In this document: piece after piece, positions 25,970 through 33,950 of the stretch
How positions within the stretch are numbered: position 1 is the stretch's first letter
Layout of the letters: each line of letters starts with the position of its first letter
Source of the DNA: Streptomyces sp. NBC_01210
Lineage (GTDB): Bacteria; Actinomycetota; Actinomycetes; Streptomycetales; Streptomycetaceae
DNA: 64,000 bases
Assembly: GCF_036010325.1 (NCBI RefSeq)
Contig: NZ_CP108549.1
Location: 4,526,001-4,590,000, forward strand
Reading direction: 5' to 3'
Notes under the pieces: model-generated
What the model was told of the DNA's origin: nothing
Database searches by the model: none
The model's input: the letters and a program-made list of their open reading frames with translations, nothing else
Position numbers and translations under genes: made by a program

Positions 25970-26728
25970 ATGCGACGACGTCATGGAGCAGCTCTCGCAG
26001 CGGTCGCGCTCTGCCTCGGCGGGGCGCTGACCGCGTGCGGGAGCGGCGGCGGCGACGGCTATGTGGCGGTCGGCGCCGCCGGATCCGGGCCCGATGAGGC
26101 GCCCACGGCCGCCGTGCCGCCGAAGGGCAAGGTCGTGCTGGTGCCGCTGGACGGTGCCACGCCCTCCGGCGATGCGGAAGGCAAGACACCGGGCAGGCCC
26201 GGGAAGCCGGGCGGGACGGGGACGGTGCCGGGCGGCCAAGAGCTGCCCGCCGTACCGGACAGCGGCGGTACGGGACGTACGAGCGGCAGCACCGGCGGCG
26301 CGGCAGGTTCCGGCGGCAGCACCGGCGGCGCGGGAGATTCCGGCGGTACGAGCGGCGGTGGACCCGCCACCCCGACCCCGCCCGGCACCACCCCGCCGAA
26401 GCCCACTCCCACGCCCCCGGGACCCGCCGCGCTCAGCCTCGGCGTCCCGGTTCGCGCAGCCCTGGAGGTGCGCTGGTGCGAGAAGGTGACCGTGGAGTTC
26501 CGCAACACCGGCGGCTCACCGGTGGCTTCGGGCACCGTCACCTTCGCGACGCACATCATCGGCGCGCTCGGGATCGACTGGGCCACCATCGAGTCGGCTC
26601 AGCCGCTGCCCGCGCCGATCGCCGCGGGAGCGGTGAGAAAGCAGGCGTACACCGTGTGCGTGGACGCCTGGCGGGTGCCGCTGGGTATGCATATCGAGAC
26701 CCAGGACGTCACCGCCGTATGGAAGTGA
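25970..26728 (+). CDS. Lipoprotein with Gly/Ser/Pro-rich stalk
   Basis: 252 residues. The N-terminus is a lipoprotein signal with lipobox LTAC (Cys near 23), so it is anchored on the outer face of the membrane. Residues of about 45-155 are a low-complexity stalk rich in Gly, Ser, Thr and Pro. The C-terminal 95 residues form a beta-rich domain with VEVRW-like and VEFRNTGGSPVASGTVTFAT strands, ending LGMHIETQDVTAVWK, and with a Cys near each end (RWCEK and YTVCVD). This resembles an immunoglobulin-like fold. It lies 61 bases after sigN and may be in its operon. Ligand and role are unknown. Confidence 0.82.
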   Translation: MRRRHGAALAAVALCLGGALTACGSGGGDGYVAVGAAGSGPDEAPTAAVPPKGKVVLVPLDGATPSGDAEGKTPGRPGKPGGTGTVPGGQELPAVPDSGGTGRTSGSTGGAAGSGGSTGGAGDSGGTSGGGPATPTPPGTTPPKPTPTPPGPAALSLGVPVRAALEVRWCEKVTVEFRNTGGSPVASGTVTFATHIIGALGIDWATIESAQPLPAPIAAGAVRKQAYTVCVDAWRVPLGMHIETQDVTAVWK

Positions 26729-26756
26729 GCCGACCCGAGGCGGGCCAGGGCACGCC

Positions 26757-26975
26757 CTAGCCGAGGGCGAGCCAGGCCACCGCGCCGAGGATCACGACGG
26801 CCGCGATGACGCCGACGATCAGCCCGACCCGCGAGGAGGACTGCGCGGCGGGCGCTGCCTGCCGGCCCCGCGGAGCGCCGTCGTCGACGAAGGCGCGGAA
26901 CATCTGGGTGCTGCCCGCGGGGTCGTAGTTGCCCTCGGGGCCCTGACCTTGGGGAGCATGGGGGTTGTGTGCCAT
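26757..26975 (-). CDS. Small C-terminally anchored membrane protein (72 aa)
   Basis: From ATG 26975 (MAHNPHAPQGQGPEGNYDPA) the first 45 residues are polar and glycine or proline rich. The last 25 form one membrane helix (VGLIVGVIAAVVILGAVAWL). It is convergent with the lipoprotein gene, with only 28 bases between stops. The ribosome site is weak, and an upstream extension of the frame lacks a better start. Function is unknown. Confidence 0.72.
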   Translation of the reverse strand: MAHNPHAPQGQGPEGNYDPAGSTQMFRAFVDDGAPRGRQAAPAAQSSSRVGLIVGVIAAVVILGAVAWLALG

Positions 26976-27107
26976 GGGGCAGGACCCTAGCGAACCCGCC
27001 TGCCGCGCCCAACCCCGGGCGGGTAGCGCATACCTCCCCCGGCGAGCCATGACCGGACCCATGCAAAGCCTTTGAGGTTCCTTTACTGCCGCAACCCCGC
27101 TTTTAGT

Positions 27108-27149
27108 TTGCCTGCAGCAACCAACAGCTTCTATGGTTGCCCTAAGCAA
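27108..27149. promoter_or_regulatory. Tandem MarR-type operators
   Basis: TTGC-N5-GCAA occurs twice, at 27108-27120 and 27137-27149, with centres 29 bp apart and flanking bases fitting GTTGC-N5-GCAAC. Both are just upstream of the marR start. This fits autoregulation of the marR-MFS unit. Confidence 0.72.
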
Positions 27150-27174
27150 CAAGATGTGGGAGGGGCGGACTGCC

Positions 27175-27693
<519 letters not shown>

Positions 27694-27724
27694 CTCGACG
27701 TAAAGACGCAAGAAAAGGATGAAA

Positions 27725-30166
27725 ATGGCTACGACCACACCAACAGGTGTGCGGGGCGGCCACGCCAAGCACGGAGGCGGCCACGCCTCCGACGGCGGCG
27801 CGCCGATGACACACCGGCAGATCATGGAGGCGTTGTCCGGGCTGCTGCTCGGCATGTTCGTCGCCATCCTGTCGTCCACGATCGTCTCCAACGCCCTGCC
27901 GGAGATCATCACCGACCTCGACGGCGGCCAGAGCGCGTACACCTGGGTGGTGACAGCCTCGCTGCTGGCGATGACCGCGACCACGCCGCTCTGGGGCAAG
28001 CTCTCCGACCTCTTCTCCAAGAAGCTGCTGGTCCAGATAGCCCTCGTCATCTATGTCCTGGGGTCGGTGGTCGCCGGACTCTCGCAGAGCGCGGGCATGC
28101 TGATCGCCTGCCGTGTGGTCCAGGGCATCGGCGTCGGCGGTCTCACCGCCCTCGCGCAGATCGTGATGGCCGCGATGATCGCCCCGCGCGAGCGCGGCCG
28201 CTACAGCGGCTACCTCGGCGCGACCTTCGCCGTCGCCACCGTCGGCGGCCCGCTGATCGGCGGCGTCATCACCGACACCGAGTGGCTCGGCTGGCGCTGG
28301 TGCTTCTACGTCGGCGTACCGTTCGCGATCATCGCGCTGATCGTTCTGCAGAAGACCCTGAAGCTCCCGGTCGTGAAGCGCCAGGTCAAGGTCGACTGGT
28401 CGGGCGCCTTCCTCATCAGCGCGGCGGTCTCGCTGCTGCTGGTCTGGGTGACCTTCGCCGGCGACAAGTACGACTGGATCTCCTGGCAGACGTACGCCAT
28501 GGTCGGCGGCTCGGTCGCGCTCGGCGCGCTCTTCCTCCTGGTGGAGGCGAAGGCGAGCGAGCCGATCATCCCGCTGCGGCTGTTCCGCAACCGCACCATC
28601 ACGCTGGCGTCGCTGGCCTCACTCTTCGTCGGTGTCGCGATGTTCGCGGGCACCGTCTTCTTCAGCCAGTACTTCCAGCTGGCGCGCGACAAGTCGCCGA
28701 CGATGTCCGGCGTCATGACGATCCCGATGATCGGCGGCCTGTTCATCTCGTCGACCGTCTCCGGCCAGATCATCACCAAGACGGGCCGCTGGAAGGCGTG
28801 GCTGGTCAGCGGCGGTGTGCTGGCGACGGCGGGCCTCGGACTGCTCGGCACCATGCGGTACGACACCGAGTACTGGCGCATCGCGGCCTTCATGGCCGTC
28901 CTGGGTCTCGGCCTCGGCATGATGATGCAGAACCTGGTGCTCTGCACGCAGAACCAGGTGGCCCCGGCGGACCTCGGTTCGGCCAGCTCGGTCGTCACCT
29001 TCTTCCGGTCCCTGGGCGGTGCAATCGGTGTCTCGGCTCTGGGCGCGGTCATGGCCAACCGGGTCACGCGCTACGTCAAGGACGGGCTCACCGACCTCGG
29101 CCCACAGGGCGCGGCGCTGGGCCAGGGCGGCACGGGCGGCGGCATCCCCGACCTGGACAAGCTGCCGGGCCCGATCCGTACGGTGGTGGAGACCGCGTAC
29201 GGGCACGGTGTGGCCGACGTCTTCCTCTACTCGGCGCCGTTCGCGTTGCTCGCCTTCCTGGTGACGCTGTTCATCAAGGAAGTCGCGCTGAAGAGCCACG
29301 CGGCGCCGGAGACGGCGGACACGGCGAAGACCGTCGCGGCTACCGAGGCTGCGGACGTTCCCGTCCAGGCCGTCGAGACCATTCCCGTCCCCACTGCGGG
29401 CGGCACGGCGGTATGTGGTGTGGTGCGCGGAAACGAGGGCGTGCCGGTGCCTCAGGCAGCGGTCACGCTGATCTCGCCGACCGGACGGCAGCTCGGCCGC
29501 GCGGTCGCCCAGCCGGACGGAAGCTATGCGCTGGATGCTCCGGGCGCCGGTTCGTACGTACTGATCGCCTCCGCCGACGGCTTCCAGCCGCAGGCGTCCA
29601 CGGTGGTCGTCGGCGACGAGACGCTGGTCCACGACATCCTCCTCTCCGGCACGAGCGGTCTGACCGGGACCGTGCGGGCCGCCGAGGGCGGTGCGCCGAT
29701 CGAGGGCGCGATGGTGATCGTCACCGATGTTCGCGGCGATGTGCTGGCCACCGGGAAGAGCGCGGAGCAGGGCGAGTTCGCCTTCGGTGAGCTGGTGCCC
29801 GGCTCGGTGACCGTCGCGGTGAACGCCGCCGGCTACCGGCCGCTGGCGCTGCCGGTGGACATCGGCGGCCAGGGCGTGACCCGTATCGAGGCGGCCCTGC
29901 AGGCCGGAGCCCTGGTCCAGGGCGCCGTCCGGGGCGGAGCCGGCCGGCGTCCGCTGGCCGACGCCCGGGTGACCCTGGTGAACGCCGCGGGGAATGTGGT
30001 CGCCACCGCGACGACCGGGGACGACGGGGCGTACGCCTTCGCCGACCTGGACGCGGGGGAGTACACGGTCATAGCGACCGGGTACCCGCCGGTGGCCGGC
30101 GCGCTGACGGTGGCCGGTCGCGGGGTCGACGGCCACGACATCGAACTCGCCCACCCCGGCGAGTAG
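27725..30166 (+). CDS. MFS multidrug exporter fused to three CarboxypepD_reg-like repeats
   Basis: 813 residues from ATG 27725, with AGAAAAGGA six bases upstream. Residues of about 25-530 are a 14-helix DHA2/EmrB-type transporter: GQSAYTWVVTASLLAMTATT and PLWGKLSDLFSKK (motif A), VVQGIGVGGLTALAQIVMAA (motif C region), and SSVVTFFRSLGGAIGVSALG late in the chain. After a short Ala-rich linker come three repeats of about 80 residues with the transthyretin-like pattern G.V......P..GA.VT.....G......T..DG.Y.......G.Y.......G, at about 555-635, 636-720 and 721-810. This tail should lie in the cytoplasm if the 14-helix topology holds. It is co-transcribed with marR and followed by a YceI protein that carries one such repeat. 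Confidence 0.92.
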   Translation: MATTTPTGVRGGHAKHGGGHASDGGAPMTHRQIMEALSGLLLGMFVAILSSTIVSNALPEIITDLDGGQSAYTWVVTASLLAMTATTPLWGKLSDLFSKKLLVQIALVIYVLGSVVAGLSQSAGMLIACRVVQGIGVGGLTALAQIVMAAMIAPRERGRYSGYLGATFAVATVGGPLIGGVITDTEWLGWRWCFYVGVPFAIIALIVLQKTLKLPVVKRQVKVDWSGAFLISAAVSLLLVWVTFAGDKYDWISWQTYAMVGGSVALGALFLLVEAKASEPIIPLRLFRNRTITLASLASLFVGVAMFAGTVFFSQYFQLARDKSPTMSGVMTIPMIGGLFISSTVSGQIITKTGRWKAWLVSGGVLATAGLGLLGTMRYDTEYWRIAAFMAVLGLGLGMMMQNLVLCTQNQVAPADLGSASSVVTFFRSLGGAIGVSALGAVMANRVTRYVKDGLTDLGPQGAALGQGGTGGGIPDLDKLPGPIRTVVETAYGHGVADVFLYSAPFALLAFLVTLFIKEVALKSHAAPETADTAKTVAATEAADVPVQAVETIPVPTAGGTAVCGVVRGNEGVPVPQAAVTLISPTGRQLGRAVAQPDGSYALDAPGAGSYVLIASADGFQPQASTVVVGDETLVHDILLSGTSGLTGTVRAAEGGAPIEGAMVIVTDVRGDVLATGKSAEQGEFAFGELVPGSVTVAVNAAGYRPLALPVDIGGQGVTRIEAALQAGALVQGAVRGGAGRRPLADARVTLVNAAGNVVATATTGDDGAYAFADLDAGEYTVIATGYPPVAGALTVAGRGVDGHDIELAHPGE

Positions 30167-30323
30167 CTGAGCCCCCGGCCGGGCGCTCGCTCTGTAGCGG
30201 AGGCGAGCGGCCGGCCGGTGGAAACGGGCCCCGAAGGCGGGGACGGCGGGCAGGGGACGGCCTGCCGCCCCCGCCCGGGGCCCGATCATTTTCCGCGCAT
30301 ATGCGGCAAGGAGAGAAAACGGG

Positions 30324-31151
30324 ATGAGCGGCATGGGACTTCGCGCACAGGTGAGGACGCGGGACGGCTGGGCGGTCCAGCACGCGGTCGTGACCGTGAC
30401 CGACATGACCGGCGCGCAGGTACTGCGGGCGACGGCGGACGGGGACGGCGCGGTGACCTCCGCGGATCCCCTGGCCCCCGGCCCGCACACGGTGATCGTG
30501 ACGGCGCTCGGGTACGCCCCGGCCGCCTCGACCGCGCTGGTCACGGCGAGCGGCCGGGCCGAGGTCGGCACGGTGGTACTGGCCCGCCAGGGCGGCGTGG
30601 AACTCCCGCCGCCCGGCGCCTGGTCGATGGACCCGGCGCACTCGTCGGTGGGCGCGGCGGCGCAGCATCTGGGGATCTCCAGCGTGAACGGGCGCTTCAC
30701 GGAGTTCGGCGGCCGCATCACCATCGCGCCCGACCTGTCGCAGTCCCGCGTGGAGGCGGTCATCCAGGCGGCGTCCATCGACACGGGCAACGGCCTGCGC
30801 GACAAGCACCTGTGCTCCGCGGACTTCCTGGACGTCGAGCGGCACCCCGAGATCACGTACCGCAGCCACGGCCTGACCCCGGCGGGCACGGACCGCTGGA
30901 CGGTGCACGGCCAACTCTCGCTGCACGGCGTCGCACGCGAAGTCGACCTGGACCTGGCGTACTTGGGCACCGGACCGGACCCGTGGGGCGGGGTGCGGGC
31001 GGCTTTCCGCGCGACCACGGAGCTGCACCGCGAGGACTTCGCGATGAACTACAACCAGGTGGTGCAGGCGGGCATCTCGGCGATCGGAACGACGCTGAAG
31101 GTGGAACTCGCGATCCAGGCGGTCCAGGGCGAGTCGCTTCCGACGGCCTGA
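30324..31151 (+). CDS. YceI-family protein with N-terminal Ig-like repeat
   Basis: 275 residues from ATG 30324 behind AAGGAGAG. The first 90 residues are one CarboxypepD_reg-like repeat (AQVRTRDGWAVQHAVVTVTD...GYAPAA), related to those on the MFS protein upstream. The remainder is a YceI lipocalin-like barrel: GAWSMDPAHSSVGAAAQHLG, TGNGLRDKHLCSADFLDVER and HPEITYRS, with a C-terminal EDFAMNY. YceI proteins bind isoprenoid or fatty-acid-like ligands. There is no signal peptide, so it is cytoplasmic here. The gap to the MFS gene is 157 bases and to the PPOX gene 17 bases; all three may respond to the MarR regulator. Confidence 0.9.
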   Translation: MSGMGLRAQVRTRDGWAVQHAVVTVTDMTGAQVLRATADGDGAVTSADPLAPGPHTVIVTALGYAPAASTALVTASGRAEVGTVVLARQGGVELPPPGAWSMDPAHSSVGAAAQHLGISSVNGRFTEFGGRITIAPDLSQSRVEAVIQAASIDTGNGLRDKHLCSADFLDVERHPEITYRSHGLTPAGTDRWTVHGQLSLHGVAREVDLDLAYLGTGPDPWGGVRAAFRATTELHREDFAMNYNQVVQAGISAIGTTLKVELAIQAVQGESLPTA

Positions 31152-31168
31152 GGATTAGGCTGCGGCGC

Positions 31169-31639
31169 ATGGCACCCAACATCGCCACCAACACCCAGGT
31201 GGAGCTCGATCAGTTGCTGGAGTTCGTACGCCCCAGGCACCGGGCGATCCTGCTGACCACCCGCGCCTCGGACAGCACCCCCCAGGGATCCCCGCTGACC
31301 TGCGGGGTCGACGACGCGGGCCGGATCGTGGTCTCGACCTACCCGGAACGCGCGAAGACGCGGAACGCGAAGCGGAATCCGCGGGTGAGCGTGATCGTCC
31401 TGTCGGACGACTGGGACGGGCCGTGGGTCCAGATCGACGGCACGGCGGAGGTGATCGACTCCCCGGAGTCGGTGGAGCCTCTGGTGGAGTACTTCCGGAA
31501 CATCTCGGGCGAGCACCCGGACTGGGACGAGTATCGCGCCGCGATGGTGAAGCAGGGCAAGTCGATCATCCGGGTGACGCCGGAGCGGTGGGGGCCGATT
31601 GCGAAGGGCGGCTTCCCAGCGAGGCTCAGCGGGAGCTGA
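31169..31639 (+). CDS. PPOX-class F420-dependent or flavin oxidoreductase
   Basis: 156 residues from ATG 31169. The split-barrel fold is recognisable: RPRHRAILLTTRASDSTPQG near the start, IVVSTYPERAKTRNAKRNPR (cofactor phosphate contacts) and WVQIDGTAEVIDSPESVEPL. The closing part has KQGKSIIRVTPERWGPIAKG. Family members in actinomycetes use F420 or FMN to reduce small molecules. It is 17 bases after the YceI gene, so it is probably in the same transcript. A long tandem-repeat array begins seven bases after the stop. Confidence 0.88.
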   Translation: MAPNIATNTQVELDQLLEFVRPRHRAILLTTRASDSTPQGSPLTCGVDDAGRIVVSTYPERAKTRNAKRNPRVSVIVLSDDWDGPWVQIDGTAEVIDSPESVEPLVEYFRNISGEHPDWDEYRAAMVKQGKSIIRVTPERWGPIAKGGFPARLSGS

Positions 31640-31645
31640 GGCCAT

Positions 31646-32461
31646 CAGTTGCTCGGTCATGTGGTGAGCGTGGGCCGGGGGCGTCAGTTGCTCGGTCATG
31701 TGGTGAGCGTGGGCCGGGGGCGTCAGTTGCCCGGTCATGTGGTGAGCGTGGGCCGGGGGCGTTGGTGGTTGCTGTCCGGTGGGTGGTTTCCACCGGCGAA
31801 CCGCTGTACCCCCGCGGCGGGCGGTCTTGTCTCGTTCGGGTGGGGAGGGGCCGTGCAGTGTCGCCCCCGCCAGTTGGTCGGTCATGTGGTGAGCGTGAGC
31901 CGGGGGCGTTCGTGGTTGCTCTTCGGTGGGTGGTTTCCACCGGCGGACCGCTGACCCCCGCGGCGGGCCGCACTCGTGTCGTTCGGGTGGGGAGGGGCCG
32001 TGCAGTGTCGCCCCCGCCAGTTGCCCGGTCATGTGGTGAGCGTGGGCCGGGGGCGTTGGTGGTTGCTGTCCGGTGGGTGGTTTCCACCGGCGAACCGCTG
32101 TACCCCCGCGGCGGGCCGCACCCATGTCGTCCGGGTGGGGAGGGGCCGTGCAGTGTCGCCCCCGCCAGTTGCCCGGTCATGTGGCCAAGGTGGGCCGGGG
32201 GCGTTGGTGGTTGCTGCCCGGTGGGTGGTTTCCACCGGCGAACCGCCGTACCCCCGCGGCGGGCCGCACCCATGTCGTCCGGGTGGGGAGGGGCCGTGCA
32301 GGGTCGCCCCCGCCAGTTGCCCGGTCATGTGGCCAAGGTGGGCCGGGGGCGTTGTCGGTTGCTGTCCGGTGGGTGGTTTCCACCGGCGGACCGCTGACCC
32401 CCGCGGCGGGCCGCACCCATGTCGTTCGGGTGGGGAGGGGCCGTGCAGGGTCGTCCCCGCA
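31646..32461 (+). repeat. Nested tandem repeat array (39-bp and about 108-bp modules)
   Basis: A 39-bp module A (starts CAGTTGCTCGGTCATGTGG) occurs seven times: 31646, 31685, 31724, 31871, 32018, 32166 and 32314. The first two copies are back to back; each of the other five is followed by a module B of about 108-109 bp, giving a 147/148-bp unit. Module B contains CCGGTGG-N7-CCACCGG and CCCGCGGCGGG, both able to form hairpins. Copies differ at only a few positions. Frames run open on both strands because the early unit is a multiple of three, but the 148-bp copies shift frame, so it is judged non-coding. Confidence 0.95.
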
Positions 32462-32634
32462 GGGGATTGGCGGCAAAACCGGGGTCACGCACCAAGAGCC
32501 TGTACGCCGCCGACCCCGAGGAGTCGAGCCCGGAGGGGCACCGGAGCCCGCACCGGACAAGACCGGACGACCCCGCCGGAGGCAGCCCGCACCGGACAAG
32601 ACCCCGCACCCCGCCGGAGGCAACCCGCACCCCC
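32462..32634. repeat. Short second repeat, about 39-bp period
   Basis: Between the array and the TetR gene, a different 39-base unit beginning CCCGCACCGGACAAGACC occurs at 32547 and 32586, with a third start near 32624. It shares only its length with module A. No gene is seen. Confidence 0.65.
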
Positions 32635-33402
32635 CTACGCGCGAGCAACCATCGCTTCGATGCCGGCTACCAGCAAGTCCAGCGCAAACCCGAAGTCCCG
32701 CTCCCTCATCTCCTCCACCGTGTCCCCGCCCCTCGCCTTCATCAGCTCAGCCGACTCCTCGAACGCCTCCTGCAAACCCGGCTGCTGCCCGATCGCGCCC
32801 ATGACCTGGTGGAAGTAGTCGTCCTGGCTGATCCCCGCCGTCGCACAGCGCTGCGCGAAGCGGCCCTCCACCGTGCCGAAGCCGTACACGAACTGGAACA
32901 CCGCCGAAAGGGCGCCGGTCTGGCCGTGCAGCGGCAGACCCGTGTTGCGTATCACCCGCCGGACCGTCGTGGAGAAGGACATCGAGCGCGGTCCGATGTT
33001 GAGGTACTCACCGATGAGTGGCGACACCCAGGGGTGGGCGACCAGCAGTGACCGATAGCCGCAGGCAAGCCGGCGCAGCTGGTCGCGCCAGTCCGCGCCC
33101 GGGTCGTCCGCCGGCGGAAGCGGCAGCTCTCCCATGACCCGGTCGAGCGCCAGTTCCAGCAGATCGTCCTTGGTGTCCACGTACCAGTAGACCGACATCG
33201 CGGTGACGTTCAGCTCCGCGGCCAGCCGCCGCATCGAGAACTTCGCAAGGCCCTCCGAGTCGAGGAGCCGGACCGTAGCTGCGATGATCTTGTCGCGGTC
33301 GAGGCCGGCGGGCTGCTCGGTCCTCCGTTTGGGGGTCGCCTTGCCGTCGAGCCACACACTGGTCCGCGCGTGACCCTTCGCGCGGTCGGCCGCACTCACC
33401 AT
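32635..33402 (-). CDS. TetR-family transcriptional regulator
   Basis: 255 residues from ATG 33402, with AGGAGGA about seven bases upstream. The DNA-binding domain is DRDKIIAATVRLLDSEGLAK, then FSMRRLAAELNVTAMSVYWY and VDTKDDLLELALDRV at about 30-85. The C-terminal domain (AVFQFVYGFGTVEGRFAQRC and DYFHQVMGAIGQQPG) is of the TetR_C type seen in tetracycline or aminoglycoside efflux regulators. A preceding basic N-terminal extension is present. The expected partner, an MFS pump, survives only as a wreck immediately upstream, so the regulator may be orphaned. Confidence 0.92.
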   Translation of the reverse strand: MVSAADRAKGHARTSVWLDGKATPKRRTEQPAGLDRDKIIAATVRLLDSEGLAKFSMRRLAAELNVTAMSVYWYVDTKDDLLELALDRVMGELPLPPADDPGADWRDQLRRLACGYRSLLVAHPWVSPLIGEYLNIGPRSMSFSTTVRRVIRNTGLPLHGQTGALSAVFQFVYGFGTVEGRFAQRCATAGISQDDYFHQVMGAIGQQPGLQEAFEESAELMKARGGDTVEEMRERDFGFALDLLVAGIEAMVARA

Positions 33403-33514
33403 CGCGCATCCTCCTCGGTTCTTCCCGGCCGGGGCGGACGAGCCGGAACGGGCCGGTCCGCCCGCTCCCGATGCTATGCCGCTGCCTTGGGTGAGTCTGC
33501 CCGCTCCGCCCGCC

Positions 33515-33900
33515 TCAGCAGCATCGCCGCCACAGACCGCCGAGCACCGCCGCCGCGCCGACCAGCTGGCTCGTCTCAAGGCCCGAGGCGAACGCGTCGG
33601 AGATGCGGCCACGTTCCGCGGGACCGTCGGCCGCGGCGAGCACCGCGGGCAGCGAGGCCGCGCCCACCACCGTCGGCACGAGAGCGGTGAAGCGGGAGTT
33701 CAGTACGCCGCCCAGAACGGCGACGCCGAGGCCGTTGCCGAACGAACTCGGCGAGGGTGCCGTTCACACCTGCCCCCACACCCGCACCCATCACGACCAG
33801 CCCGAGCAGCATCCCGCCGTAGCCGTCGCCGCCGAGCACCGCGATCGCGGCGAGGCCGGCTGCCCGGGTGGCCCGTGGGGGTGCTCCTTGTACGGCGCAC
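33515..33900 (-). pseudogene. Remnant of an MFS drug exporter
   Basis: Two frames give the last helices of a DHA2-type pump: AAGLAAIAVLGGDGYGGMLL, then GLVVMGAGVGAGVNGTLAEF in one. After a frameshift at about 33735 the other reads SFGNGLGVAVLGGVLNSRFT, RISDAFASGLETSQLVGAAA and stops at 33515. The N-terminal 300 or more residues are absent. It lies head to tail upstream of the TetR gene, the usual place for a pump under its control. Confidence 0.75.
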
Positions 33901-33920
33901 GAGTCCGCTTCTCGTGCACC
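33885..33920 (-). terminator. Hairpin downstream of the GT39 gene
   Basis: GTACGGCGCACGAG and CTCGTGCACCGCAC pair over 12 of 14 positions around a 7-base loop (plus-strand 5' arm near 33889). CTCGTACGCCGTA, a near copy of the 3' arm, follows. It may terminate the glycosyltransferase operon or be an operator. Confidence 0.55.
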
Positions 33921-33950
33921 GCACAAGGAATCCTCGTACGCCGTATGGGA

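Noticed and set aside
28619..31018. 799-codon minus-strand frame opposite the MFS gene
   Set aside because: Shadow of the plus-strand transporter and YceI genes; no motif or ribosome site.
31646..31762. CRISPR-like appearance of the 39-bp modules
   Set aside because: The first copies are directly adjacent with no unique spacers, and no cas gene is present.
31640..32460. Long frames on both strands across the tandem array, as if coding for repeat proteins
   Set aside because: They are by-products of a repeat length divisible by three. The frame breaks at the 148-bp copies, and there is no start signal.
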